NCBI RefSeq assembly: GCF_014646255.1
Contig: NZ_BMNC01000004.1
Coordinates: 388,480 to 452,479 of the forward strand
Origin: Lentzea pudingi
GTDB lineage: Bacteria > Actinomycetota > Actinomycetes > Mycobacteriales > Pseudonocardiaceae
DNA length: 64,000 nt
Direction: 5' to 3'
Shown: positions 33,359 through 42,061 of the stretch, piece after piece
Layout of the letters: every line of letters starts with the position of its first letter
Position numbering within the stretch: the stretch's first letter is position 1
Notes under the pieces: generated by a model
The model's input: only the letters and a program-made list of their open reading frames with translations
What the model was told of the DNA's origin: nothing
Database searches by the model: none
Position numbers and translations under genes: made by a program

Positions 33359-34609
33359 ATGCCGGAAGACTTCCGCGACTATCTGACGCCGCTCCACTCC
33401 GAGAAGATCGCCGGCATCGGCGACCTCGATGCGTATCAGTGGGTGGAGAGGCACCTTCAGCAGGACACATTTCGCAGCGCTGTCGACGCCTGGACCGGCC
33501 TGTTCGCCGCCACGTCGTTCCGCGGCATCACCACCGACGGCACCCTGGACCGGGCGTTGTTCCCACGCCGGCCCGAGAACGCGCCGACCGCCGAAATGGT
33601 CGCTGCGGCGGGGCTGCTGCTCGGCACACTCGACGACCAGCAGCGCAGCGCCGTGCGTCACCCGCTGAACAGCCGCGTCTGGCGTGCCTGGATGAACCCC
33701 GAGCTCTACGTCAACCGATTCGGCCTGCGCCTGGACGAGGTCTCCGTCAACGTGCGTGAGGCAGTGCTGGGGCTCGTCCAAGCGAGTCTGAGCAAGAGTG
33801 GGTTCGAGAAGGTCCGCAAATGCATGTGGACCAACGACTTCCTCGGTCAGCTGGTCCGTGGCCCCCGCGTCATGAACGAGTTCAGCTACAACTTCAACCT
33901 CTTCGGGGAGCCGAGCGAAACCACGCCCTGGGGATGGTCGCTGTACGGACACCACGTCTGCGTCAACGTCATGGTGGTCGGCACGCAGATGGTCGCAAGC
34001 CCCGTGTTCCTCGGCGCCGAACCGAACATCATCGACGAGGGCCCGTACGCGGGAACCAGGTTGTTCGTCAAGCCGGACGAACTCGCCCTGGAGTTGCTGC
34101 ACAGCTTGCCGAAGGCCGCCCGCGACGCGGTCGTGCTCTACCCCGACAAGCGGCACCCCGACATCCCGCCCGGCCGAGAGGTCTTCGGTGACGAACTGCA
34201 CCTCGCCGGCATGTTCCAGGACAACCGCGTCATCCCCTACGAGGGCGGCCGCGCCGCCGACTTCCCGACGGACAGCCGCGAACTGCTCCTCCAACTCGCC
34301 GGCAACTTCGTCGATCATCTGCCACCCGGTCCCTACCGGGCACGCCTCGACGACATCCGCGCACACCTGGACGACACCTGGCTGTGCTGGATTGGCGGAT
34401 CGAGTCCCGACAGTCCCTTCTACCTCCGCATCCAGAGTCCTGTGGTCCTCATCGAGTACGAACACCACGCCGGAATCATGCTCACCAACAAGAAGCCGGC
34501 CAAGTTCCACACCCACACGATCATGCGCACGCCCAACGGCAACGACTACGGCGCCGCGTTGGTCGCGCAGGAGACCGGACAACAGCTCACCTTCACCGAC
34601 GAGTCGTGA
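33359..34609 (+). CDS. DUF3500-family protein
   Basis: A 416-residue protein of the DUF3500 type. Recognisable segments are LDDQQRSAVRHPLNSRVWRA, FGLRLDEVSVNVREAVLGLV, ASLSKSGFEKV, FNLFGEPSETTPWGWSLYGH, VFLGAEPNI and, near the end, HTHTIMRTPNGNDYG. The conserved His/Trp/Glu set suggests an enzyme, but no activity is established that I know of. AAGGA lies 8 bases before the ATG. It sits in a catabolic operon between a CoA transferase and an amidohydrolase, which suggests a role in breakdown of the same compound. Confidence 0.85.
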   Translation: MPEDFRDYLTPLHSEKIAGIGDLDAYQWVERHLQQDTFRSAVDAWTGLFAATSFRGITTDGTLDRALFPRRPENAPTAEMVAAAGLLLGTLDDQQRSAVRHPLNSRVWRAWMNPELYVNRFGLRLDEVSVNVREAVLGLVQASLSKSGFEKVRKCMWTNDFLGQLVRGPRVMNEFSYNFNLFGEPSETTPWGWSLYGHHVCVNVMVVGTQMVASPVFLGAEPNIIDEGPYAGTRLFVKPDELALELLHSLPKAARDAVVLYPDKRHPDIPPGREVFGDELHLAGMFQDNRVIPYEGGRAADFPTDSRELLLQLAGNFVDHLPPGPYRARLDDIRAHLDDTWLCWIGGSSPDSPFYLRIQSPVVLIEYEHHAGIMLTNKKPAKFHTHTIMRTPNGNDYGAALVAQETGQQLTFTDES

Positions 34610-34637
34610 CACCATCCCCTTGAAAACAAAGGAAGTG

Positions 34638-35731
34638 GTGCCGGGATCTCGTCGCCATCGGACCGTCATCACCCGAGTACGGGTCTTTGACGGCCAGCAG
34701 GTCACCGAGCCGCGCACCGTCGTCGTAGAAGACGGAATCATCCGCGCCGATCTGGACACCGCCGGCGCCCGCGTTGTCGACGCCGATGGATCGGTGCTGT
34801 TGCCCGGCCTGATCGACTCCCATGTTCACCTCAGCGACCTCCAGGCGCTGGAGCAGTTCGCGGCTCACGGTGTGACCACGGCACTGGACATGGGGACGTG
34901 GCCGCCGAGCCTGGTGGATTATTGCGTCACCACGCCGGTCTGACCGACATCCGGAGTTGCGGGGTGGCAGCGTCCTCACCGGCCAGCGCTCATGGTCAGC
35001 GCCGGGGGCGCCAGGCGAGCGGACTTGTCGAGGGACCCGAGGCCGCGGAGGAATGGGTCGCGAAGCGGGTCGTCGAAGGCGTCGACTACGTCAAGATCGT
35101 GATCGACCTACCAGGATTCGATCAGTCCACAGTGGATGCTTTGGCGACTGCGGCTCGCAGGCGAGGCCTGCGCACGATCGCTCACGTCTCGTCGTTGTCA
35201 GCGGTCCGGATGGCTCAGGTGGCGGGCGTGAGCGTGCTCGCCCACGCGCCGCTGGACCGTGCAGTGGAAGAAGTCGACGTAGCGCGTGCGGCCTTCGAGA
35301 AGCGCGTCATCATTCCTACGCTGACAATGATGGAGGCCATCTCCGACAGGCTCGTTCATGCCGCGAGATCGCGACCTTCTTACGAGGCCGCCCGCGCGAG
35401 CGTTGCCGCGTTGCACCGCGCAGGAGTGCCCGTTCTGGCAGGTACCGGCGCCAACAAGGCAACCGGTGTGCCCGCTTGGCCGCCGTTCGGAGAGAGCCTG
35501 CACCACGAACTGGAGCTGCTGGTAGACGCGGGGTTGTCCACGGTGAGCGCCTTGCACGCCGCGACCGCCCTTCCGGCCGTCCACTTCGGCCTGAACGATC
35601 GCGGCACGATCACGCCTGGAGCGCGAGTCGATCTGCTCCTGGTCGCGGGCGATCCAGTGGCCGACATCAAGGCGACTCGGCTGGTGGAGCGTGTCTGGTG
35701 CGCAGGCGTCGAACACAGGTGGTCGACGTGA
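34638..35731 (+). pseudogene. Amidohydrolase, disrupted by a frameshift
   Basis: A metal-dependent amidohydrolase (cyclic amidase/imidazolonepropionase-like) split over two frames. The first part carries the beta-strand tail and metal motif (VFDGQQVTEPRTVVVEDG, LLPGLIDSHVHLSDL) and runs to a stop at 34941-34943. The second frame continues LRHHAGLTDIRSCGVAASSP, YVKIVIDLPGFDQSTVDALA, AHVSSL, VLAHAPLD, VLAGTGANKATGVPAWPPFG and the C-terminal ITPGARVDLLLVAGDP. One missing base near 34920-34923 would restore VDYLRHHAG. It is the last gene of the operon, so loss is tolerable. A sequencing error is possible. Confidence 0.8.
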
Positions 35732-35808
35732 GAGAGCCGCTCCAGAAGCGAGCTCCTCGAACGGGCGTCATCCTTGGCTCACCCTGTCAGCAACGTTGAG
35801 TTCCAGCT

Positions 35809-36726
35809 TCAACGCAGGTGTCGCAACAGGAACCGCCCGACGAGTTGAATCGACTTCCGGGCGGTCTCGACCGGCGGGAAGTGGCTGAAGCCGTGGTCTG
35901 CCGCTGGAAAGCGTCGATGATCAACCTGGGCACCTTCTGCCATCAGCCTTTCGGCGAGCGTGTCCATTTCAGGACCTAGCGTGTCCAGCCCACCGGTCAG
36001 GATGAGCGTCGGAGGCAACGCCGCGGCCAGATCCGGATCGAAGGCAGGCGAGGCGAGCCGCTCGGTGCGCTTCACCGTGTCAGCGAAGTAGCTGTTCAGC
36101 ATCAGCTTCTGGGCGCGAGTGTCGATCAACGCATCTGGCTTGGGAGAGGTTCGGTCGGTCCGCGTGGCATCGGCGACGGCGCAAATGGCGACAAGCGCAC
36201 GCAGTGGCCTGTCGCCGGCCGCATGAACCATTTGAACGATGTTGAAGGCCAGTTTGCCGCCCGCGCTGGTGCCACCGACCGATACGCGTGATCCGTCCCA
36301 GCCGTACCGCCATGCATTGCCCTGTACCCAGGTTGCCACGTCGTAGCACTGCTCCTCAGCCGTCGGGTACTGAACCTGAGGGGCGACGCGGTAGTCCGGA
36401 TTGATCACGACCGCTCCGACCTCGGAGGCGATGTAGGAGTTGATGTGGTCGTCCTGCTGCGGAACCCGGATGAAGAACGCGCCTCCGTGGATCTGGAGAT
36501 GGACGGGGAGCCTGCTGTTCGATTCGGTCACCAGCGGAGCGCTCGGGTGCGGCCGGTGGACCCTGCACCGCACGGGGCCGTGCCTCGTCGGCACCGTCAT
36601 GATCACGGGTTCCGGTACGTCGCGAGTCGCGAAGTAGAGCCTTTTGTCCGTGCGCAGGCCTACCGCTGAGATCTTTTGTGCGAGGAACGACATCACTTTC
36701 GGGGCGAAGGCGATTCGGGCAGTCAC
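35809..36726 (-). CDS. Alpha/beta hydrolase, HSL (family IV) esterase
   Basis: A 305-residue esterase of the hormone-sensitive lipase group. The oxyanion-hole motif IHGGAFF, the nucleophile elbow GGTSAGG, an acid candidate in GGLDTLGPEMD and His in PAADHGFSHF are in the correct order. It would hydrolyse small acyl esters in the cytoplasm; there is no signal peptide. GTG 36726 is preferred because AGGAGA lies 7 bases before it; GTG 36753 is a longer alternative. Transcribed convergently to the 27-36 kb operon and downstream of the second quinone oxidoreductase. Confidence 0.9.
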   Translation of the reverse strand: MTARIAFAPKVMSFLAQKISAVGLRTDKRLYFATRDVPEPVIMTVPTRHGPVRCRVHRPHPSAPLVTESNSRLPVHLQIHGGAFFIRVPQQDDHINSYIASEVGAVVINPDYRVAPQVQYPTAEEQCYDVATWVQGNAWRYGWDGSRVSVGGTSAGGKLAFNIVQMVHAAGDRPLRALVAICAVADATRTDRTSPKPDALIDTRAQKLMLNSYFADTVKRTERLASPAFDPDLAAALPPTLILTGGLDTLGPEMDTLAERLMAEGAQVDHRRFPAADHGFSHFPPVETARKSIQLVGRFLLRHLR

Positions 36727-36802
36727 TTCGGGTCTCCTGTGATCCTCTACCACCTTGTTCGCTGACTGGCCACTTGGCGGTGAAGCGGTGGGTGGCTGCG
36801 CT

Positions 36803-37861
36803 TCAGGACCGCGGCCATGTCATCTGGCAAGGGGTGCGATCGAAAACGACAACGCACTTTGCGTGCGGCGAGTGCGCCTGATCCCGCCAGGCCCTCGGCA
36901 GTTCCTCGAGAGAGACGGTACGAACCTCGAGCTGCAGCTTGCTGCGAACGAGTGCGTTCCACAACCAGCTCAGCGCGACTCGCTTTGCCTTGAGAGGTGT
37001 GTGCAAACCAGCGAAGCCGGACAGGGTCAGTTGCTTGCTGCGGACGAGTCCGGCAGGTACCTGCGCGCTGGCGCCGGCGGCATTGCCGATGTTGACCACA
37101 CGTGCCCCTGCGGCGCACGCCTGCAGCGCTGCCTCGAGAGGTGCTCCGTAAAGTCCGTCGAGTACGACATCCACAGGTCCAGCTGCGGCGAGCAGTCGAA
37201 TCGCCAGCTCGTTCGTCGGTTCGTCGGCCCGGAGGTCGACGACCGCGTTCGCTCCCAAGCCGAGCAGCTGTTGCAACGCCGCATGATCTCGGCCGACGCC
37301 CACCACCCTGCCGGCTCCGGTCTGGCGTGCGATCTGGATCGCGATCTGCCCTACGGTTCCAGTGGCTCCCAGCACCAGCACCGTTTCCCCTGAGCGCAGG
37401 CCACCCCGCTCGATGAGCGGCATGAACGCGGCAGTGCCAGAGTTGCCGACGGCCGCGCCGAGCACCGGGTCGACTTCCTGAGGCAGCGGTATGAGGTTCT
37501 CGTCTGCGACGAGGACGCACGCCACGAAGGTGCCGGGCGAGGCCGGCGATGCGTGACACTCGGCGTAGACCCACGAACCAGGCAGGTAAACGTCGGACTC
37601 GAGCACCATGCCGACGCACTCACTACCCGGCACGTAAGGAGCTTCGTGTCGCGCCGAGTGGAATGTTCCCGAAGCGATGGCCAGATCGAGCGGATTCAGA
37701 GGCGCGGCGACCACGGCCACCACCGTGGTGCCGGGTGTGCGCACAGGTCTCGCGACCGAGCCCAGGCGAGGTTCCGCGCCAGGCGCGTCAACGATCACAG
37801 CCGGCACGGCCGCATCGCGATACCAAGCTTGTTCGTAACGCATACCGCCGTAGGTGATCAT
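36803..37861 (-). CDS. Quinone oxidoreductase-like MDR protein (paralog of the 25956 gene)
   Basis: A 352-residue MDR reductase, colinear with the gene at 25956 and nearly identical in many segments (YVPGSECVG, AECHASP, VLVLGATGTVG, VDVVLDGLYG, VNIGNAAGASAQVPAGL, KQLTLSGFAGLH). It has the NADPH site LGATGTVG and no zinc cysteines. Presumed NADPH-dependent quinone/enone reductase. The start at ATG 37861 is tentative; ATG 37843 is also in frame. The upstream region shares GTAGCAAAAGA and a decayed ACCCGTATGTTTCG motif with its paralog, which implies duplication of the gene with its promoter. Confidence 0.86.
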   Translation of the reverse strand: MITYGGMRYEQAWYRDAAVPAVIVDAPGAEPRLGSVARPVRTPGTTVVAVVAAPLNPLDLAIASGTFHSARHEAPYVPGSECVGMVLESDVYLPGSWVYAECHASPASPGTFVACVLVADENLIPLPQEVDPVLGAAVGNSGTAAFMPLIERGGLRSGETVLVLGATGTVGQIAIQIARQTGAGRVVGVGRDHAALQQLLGLGANAVVDLRADEPTNELAIRLLAAAGPVDVVLDGLYGAPLEAALQACAAGARVVNIGNAAGASAQVPAGLVRSKQLTLSGFAGLHTPLKAKRVALSWLWNALVRSKLQLEVRTVSLEELPRAWRDQAHSPHAKCVVVFDRTPCQMTWPRS

Positions 37862-38077
37862 GCCGCCCGCTTCGACATCAGCGTCATGAACTTCGCGGTG
37901 CGACGCGGTGTCGCACCAGTCGCAGGTGGTGCTGCGCCCCGAGTGATCAGGTTGGTCGTGGCCACAAGCTTCCCTTCTCGAGCTGGATCGTCATCGGAAC
38001 CGGCGGGGCGACCTGGGTAACCGATCCAGCGTGTCCGGAGTTCGGCGTTGCGTCGCGCTCTGCAGAGGGTAGCAAAA

Positions 38078-38097
38078 GATACATAAGATACGAGTAT
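38078..38097. promoter_or_regulatory. Decayed copy of the 27139 motif
   Basis: GATACATAAGATACGAGTAT aligns with the reversed motif at 27 kb at 14 of 20 positions. Like it, it follows GTAGCAAAA, upstream of the paralogous reductase gene. Confidence 0.45.
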
Positions 38098-38116
38098 TTA
38101 ATGTGACGCTTGCGAC

Positions 38117-38151
38117 GACCGATGACCGATGACCGATGACCGATGACCGAT
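38117..38151. repeat. Heptanucleotide tandem repeat, 5 x GACCGAT
   Basis: Five perfect head-to-tail copies of GACCGAT in non-coding DNA. A slippage-prone array close to a promoter could vary in copy number among strains. Confidence 0.9.
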
Positions 38152-38479
38152 GGCTTGTGGCGCAGCTGAGGCGCTGATCGGGCTTTTCTCCAGCGTGCCA
38201 AGCGGCCGGTCCGTGTATGTGAGCATGTGGATGCCCCGCGAGGTCTGCGGGGTTGGTTGCTGGGCGTCGGCGGACAGTCGACCTTGAGGCGGGCGTGTGA
38301 TCTCGCTGTCGTGTTTCCGAAGGCCGGCGATGGGCACTTGATCGGCACCTGGCAGCGTCCAGGCCAAGGGGCGCTGCCGGTGCGCGCTTCTGGTTCGGTG
38401 TCGAGGCGCCGAACCCGTGAGGCGTCTGGCCGTTGATCGTGGCTACGGCGACGAGAACCTGGTCAGTTCTCTCGTTTCG

Positions 38480-38761
38480 TCAGGCGACCGTGCGCTGCGT
38501 GGCGGTACGACGGCGCAGAAGTGGGTTCTGGAGGGCCGGCGGAATGTAGGCCTGGTCAAGCGTGCCGACGTCGAAGCCGGGAGGCACGATTTCATCGATG
38601 CGGTCGAGGACGTCATCGGTGAGAGTGACGTCCACGCCGGCGAGCAGGTCGTCGAGATGAGCCATCGTGCGAGCACGGAGGAGCGCGCTTGTGACGCCGG
38701 GGTGGGCGATGGTGAATGCCATCGCGAGGTGGGTCATTGGCAAGCCGACGTCGGCGGCCCG
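38480..38761 (-). pseudogene. Aldo/keto reductase, C-terminal fragment
   Basis: Only about 93 C-terminal residues remain of a roughly 320-residue aldo/keto reductase: RAADVGLPMTHLAMAFTIAH, PGVTSALLRARTMAHLDDLL and VDVTLTDDVLDRIDEIVPPG. The TIM-barrel body and the Asp/Tyr/Lys/His active site are missing. The break coincides with the 5' end of a divergent TetR remnant, as if a deletion had removed everything between two divergent genes. Confidence 0.8.
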
Positions 38762-38769
38762 CGCGCCGG

Positions 38770-39324
38770 CGGCGCGCCGCCGCGCAACGAAACGTCGAGG
38801 TGTTGGTCGAGGCCGCGAAGGCGGTGTTCGACACCTCAAGTGTCGACGCTCCAGCCAAAGAGATCACCGAACTTGCCGGAGTGGGTGTCGGCACGCTGTA
38901 TCGGCACTTCCCGCAACGCGCGGACTTGGTGAAGGTCGTGGTGCAGAGCGGGATCGACTCTGTCGTTGAAGCCGGGCCCCTGCTCAGCGCGAGCCACTTT
39001 CCCGACGAGGCGCTGAACCGCTGAATCGAGAGTTTCATCGACCTGCTCGCCACCAAGCGAGGGCTGGCGTCGGCCCTGCACTCCGGCGACCCGGCCTTCG
39101 ACGGTCTGTCGGGGTACTTCCTCCGGCGCCTGGTTCCTGCTCTTGGATCCTTGCTCGAAGCGGCAGCGGCCGAAGGCGCGATTCGTGGTGACGTCGGAGC
39201 CGAAGATCTCTTGTGCACCAGTGCTCTGCTGTGTTAGCCGACACCGGGCCGCGAGCTGGAGGACAGTCGTCGCATGGTGGGCGTCTTCGTTGACGGGTTG
39301 CGGTACAGAGCCTCACCGGCATGA
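38770..39324 (+). pseudogene. TetR-family regulator, degenerate
   Basis: TetR remnant with a mostly complete helix-turn-helix (LVEAAKAVFDTS, ITELAGVGVGTLYRHFPQRADLV) but no start region. It carries an in-frame TGA at 39022-39024 between NR and IESFIDLL, where a Trp codon is likely ancestral, and a frameshift near 39235. Beyond the frameshift GRELEDSRRMVGVFVDGLRY continues to a stop at 39324. Its 5' end meets the aldo/keto reductase fragment at a 16-bp palindrome (38767-38782). Confidence 0.8.
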
Positions 39325-39505
39325 GGTCAGCAAGACGCCTGCCGGCATTGGTGGTCGTCTCGCCAACTGGTCCGAGCCCGGAGGTGAGCGGCACCGGACG
39401 GATCCGATGAGCCACGCCTATCGGATGCGAAGTGCCAGCTGGTCGTCGCCTCGCTGTCGATCCCAATTGGACGGAGGTTCCGGGTTTGTCATCTCTCCCT
39501 CCGTT

Positions 39506-41098
39506 TCAACGTGGGAGCAGGCTGGCCAATCGTTGCAGTGCAGCACGAAGGCTGGCGTCTCCGGTGCCGCGGGCGCTGAGATAGCCGTCGGGACGTACGA
39601 GGATCCAGTCCCCATCGGTTGCGGCCAGCGTGTCCTGGACTCGGCCGTCGGGATCCCACACACCTTGGTCAGTCTCATCCAGCCGATGCCGGCTGATCGT
39701 CACCTTGTCCAGCCAGGTCGGCAATGACCTGGTTTGCGCGGTGACCTGATCCTGAGTGGTGGCGTACGTGCTCCCAGTGAAAGCGAGCAGGTGCCAGGCT
39801 GAGGTCCGGAGCAACGCGCGCAGTGCGGTCCAGCCAGGTGATTGAGCGTCAGCAGCGGAGATCTGGGTCAGCCGCTGACCCGGTCGCGGACCCGCGCCTG
39901 ACTTGTCGCCGGGCATTGTCAGAGGGCTGTCGGGGTAAGCGATGTGCAGACCCGACATGTTCCGAATGAGCTTGTGCATGAACTCGCGATCGGAATCCCC
40001 CGTGTCCTTGGTGTTCCCCGCTGGGCTGTCGACCATGGCTGTATTCATGACCTCTCCGGTGGAGGCGAGTAGTGCTTGGCCGATGGGGACGCGTTCTGTG
40101 TCGCAGGTGTCGAGCAGTGCGGCATCGGCGTGGCCGTGTAGGACCATGGCCAGCTTCCACGCCAGGTTGTACGCGTCCTGGATTCCGGTGTTGAGGCCCT
40201 GTCCCGAGGCGGGGGAGTGGACGTGGGCGGCGTCGCCCGAAACGAAACACCGCCCGACGTGCATCGAGGGCACCGCGCGCTGCTGAATGGTGAACTTCGA
40301 CGCCCAGGTGGGGTTGTCCACTGTGGTGTCGCACCCCAGGGCCTGTGACAACTTGGTGCTGAACTGCTGGGCAATCTGCCCGGAATGCTCAGGCTCTCCT
40401 TCGCCGGTGGTGTCGAGCAGCCGCCACTTGCCTGGGTCGGGGAACGGGAATGCCATCAGCGCGCCACCGGCCGGGAACAGCCAGTGCACCCCATCTCGCT
40501 CAAGATCGGTGTGCACGACCGCATCGGCGATCAGCCAGGTGTGGGCGGCTTCGCCCGCCAGTGGGAGTTGGAGGGTCTTGCGGACGGTCGAGTGTCCGCC
40601 GTCGCAGCCCCAGAGGTACCGCGCACGCACCGTCTCCCGTGTCGCGCCAGAGTCATCGCCGCTGAGCAACGTGGCTGTGACGGCATCTTCGTCGTGCTGA
40701 AACGACTCGAGCCTGGTGTCCCACTCCACCTCTGTCCCGGCCGAGGCGGCATGTCCGCGGAGCACGCGTTCAGTGATCGCCTGATCGATGTTGAACATGT
40801 ACGGAAACTGGGTCGCCAGACCACCGAAGTCGTAGTCGACCCGGGACGCGCGCTCGGCATGATGGCGGATGAACGCGTTGACCCTTGTTCCGTGTGGAGC
40901 GATGTCGCCGAGAATCCCGAGATGATCACAAATCTCCAGGCTGCGGGCGTGCATACCTAGCGCACGGCTGGTGGTGGCCGGACCATGTGCGGCATCAACC
41001 AAGCGAACTGAGATACCCCACCGGGTCAGCTGTAACGCCGCCGTGAGTCCGACCGGGCCGGCCCCAGCGATGAGGACGTCAACGTCATAACCTGTCAT
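39506..41098 (-). CDS. FAD-dependent monooxygenase (PHBH/MhpA family)
   Basis: A 530-residue flavoprotein hydroxylase. It has the dinucleotide motif VLIAGAGPVGLTAALQL, the DG motif LWGCDGGHSTVRKTL, and GD motif CFVSGDAAHVHSPASGQGLN. The thioredoxin-like C-terminus contains GDWILVRPDGYLSARGTG. It resembles aromatic polyketide hydroxylases and MhpA-type phenol hydroxylases, so either catabolism or resistance by drug hydroxylation (as for rifampicin or tetracycline monooxygenases) is possible. The divergent MarR gene at 41168 and a shared inverted repeat suggest induction by the substrate. Confidence 0.9.
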   Translation of the reverse strand: MTGYDVDVLIAGAGPVGLTAALQLTRWGISVRLVDAAHGPATTSRALGMHARSLEICDHLGILGDIAPHGTRVNAFIRHHAERASRVDYDFGGLATQFPYMFNIDQAITERVLRGHAASAGTEVEWDTRLESFQHDEDAVTATLLSGDDSGATRETVRARYLWGCDGGHSTVRKTLQLPLAGEAAHTWLIADAVVHTDLERDGVHWLFPAGGALMAFPFPDPGKWRLLDTTGEGEPEHSGQIAQQFSTKLSQALGCDTTVDNPTWASKFTIQQRAVPSMHVGRCFVSGDAAHVHSPASGQGLNTGIQDAYNLAWKLAMVLHGHADAALLDTCDTERVPIGQALLASTGEVMNTAMVDSPAGNTKDTGDSDREFMHKLIRNMSGLHIAYPDSPLTMPGDKSGAGPRPGQRLTQISAADAQSPGWTALRALLRTSAWHLLAFTGSTYATTQDQVTAQTRSLPTWLDKVTISRHRLDETDQGVWDPDGRVQDTLAATDGDWILVRPDGYLSARGTGDASLRAALQRLASLLPR

Positions 41099-41114
41099 GG
41101 CAACGAACTCCTCT

Positions 41115-41133
41115 GTGTCACCTTACCTGACAC
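41115..41133. promoter_or_regulatory. Inverted repeat in monooxygenase/MarR promoter region
   Basis: GTGTCACCTTACCTGACAC, with 6-bp arms GTGTCA/TGACAC and a 7-base spacer, in the 69-base divergent region. The length suits a MarR dimer site. Confidence 0.55.
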
Positions 41134-41167
41134 TGGAGCCTACTCTCGAGCGATAGGAACGCGAGCG

Positions 41168-41608
41168 ATGAGCGCTGAAGATCACTCGGACGCGAAGCCG
41201 CCGCTGCTCACACTGCTACAACGAGGCGCGCGGTGGTTTTCCGACGAGCTGGTGGAGCGCCTGGCCGCCGCGGGCGTGGATCCCATCACGCCGGCGCACG
41301 CAGCCGTGCTGGCGCACCTGGAGAACGACACAGCGCTGAGCGTCGCCGAACTCGCCCGCCGCGCCGGCGTCGCCCGCCAGACAATGCATCGCGCAGTCAC
41401 ACAGCTTGTCGACGAGGGCCTGCTGGTCAGTACGCCAGGGCCAGGATTTCCGCGCAGCACCCTCATCGCACTGACCGCCGCAGGTTGTCAGCGTCGCGAT
41501 GTCGCATCGGGGATTCTGCTTGACCTGGAACAGATTGTTGAGAGTCGGCTGGGACCCGCAGCACTGGCGGAGTTGCGCGACAGCCTGACGCGAGCATGGC
41601 CGCGGTAA
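41168..41608 (+). CDS. MarR-family transcriptional regulator
   Basis: A 146-residue regulator with a MarR winged helix: ITPAHAAVLAHLENDTALSV, AELARRAGVARQTMHRAVTQ, LVDEGLLVSTPGPGFPRSTL. It is divergent from the FAD monooxygenase with only 69 bases between starts and an inverted repeat there. By family precedent it would repress both genes and release DNA on binding a phenolic or drug-like ligand. Confidence 0.9.
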   Translation: MSAEDHSDAKPPLLTLLQRGARWFSDELVERLAAAGVDPITPAHAAVLAHLENDTALSVAELARRAGVARQTMHRAVTQLVDEGLLVSTPGPGFPRSTLIALTAAGCQRRDVASGILLDLEQIVESRLGPAALAELRDSLTRAWPR

Positions 41609-42052
41609 GAATCGGCCGAGTGGGCCGCGTGCGAGGCAATGCGCCCTGGTGGTCGGCATGAGCTCGCACGCCAAAACCTGGTATGACACCAGTGTCTGGA
41701 CGAAGAACTACAACGACACCGATCGGGGTGTAGAGCTGGACGTGCCCGGCGTTCAAGGGCCACCACGCGAAAATCCGGCGAGTCATCCTGCACACGACGG
41801 CTGGAACCATCACAGTGGTCGCGGACCAGGAGGGCCTTCGTACGCCCGCCGAGCCGAGGCAAAGCTGACTTCCTTATCATCGGGTCGCCGACGCTGCCCG
41901 CAGATCGCACGTAACCGCTCTGGGCCGTTCGCTGCGTGTCCAGCGCTGTCCGGGCTTGGCCAATCGCGACTACAGCGACCCGCGCACCACCTTCTGGTTG
42001 CGGAGCAGTGGAGGCGATTGTCAGAGCTCTGAACACGCACGACGGTGGGTGT
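41609..42052. other. Intergenic region between convergent genes
   Basis: About 440 bases between MarR and the membrane-protein gene. Open frames are short and mutually overlapping, with no recognised domain. It ends in the hairpin at 42024-42061. Confidence 0.4.
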
Positions 42053-42061
42053 TCAGAGCTC
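42024..42061 (-). terminator. Hairpin at the 3' end of the membrane-protein gene
   Basis: A 13-bp perfect stem (GAGCTCTGAACAC and complement) with a 12-base loop. It overlaps the last codons and stop of the minus-strand gene ending at 42053. No T-run follows, so it may be a terminator or an mRNA 3' stabiliser. Confidence 0.6.

Larger units (their letters stand above)
37862..38479. other. Promoter and repeat-containing region
   Basis: About 600 bases without a supported gene. It holds the upstream region of the quinone oxidoreductase paralog, a decayed regulatory motif at 38078-38097 and the heptanucleotide array at 38117-38151. The A+T-rich patch at 38070-38103 stands out from its surroundings. 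Confidence 0.5.

Noticed and set aside
34915..34930. Programmed ribosomal frameshift in the amidohydrolase gene
   Set aside because: No slippery heptamer and no evident downstream structure; a simple one-base deletion explains the data better.
38117..38151. Possible CRISPR array
   Set aside because: The 7-base units are directly adjacent with no spacers; this is a simple tandem repeat, and no cas genes are present.
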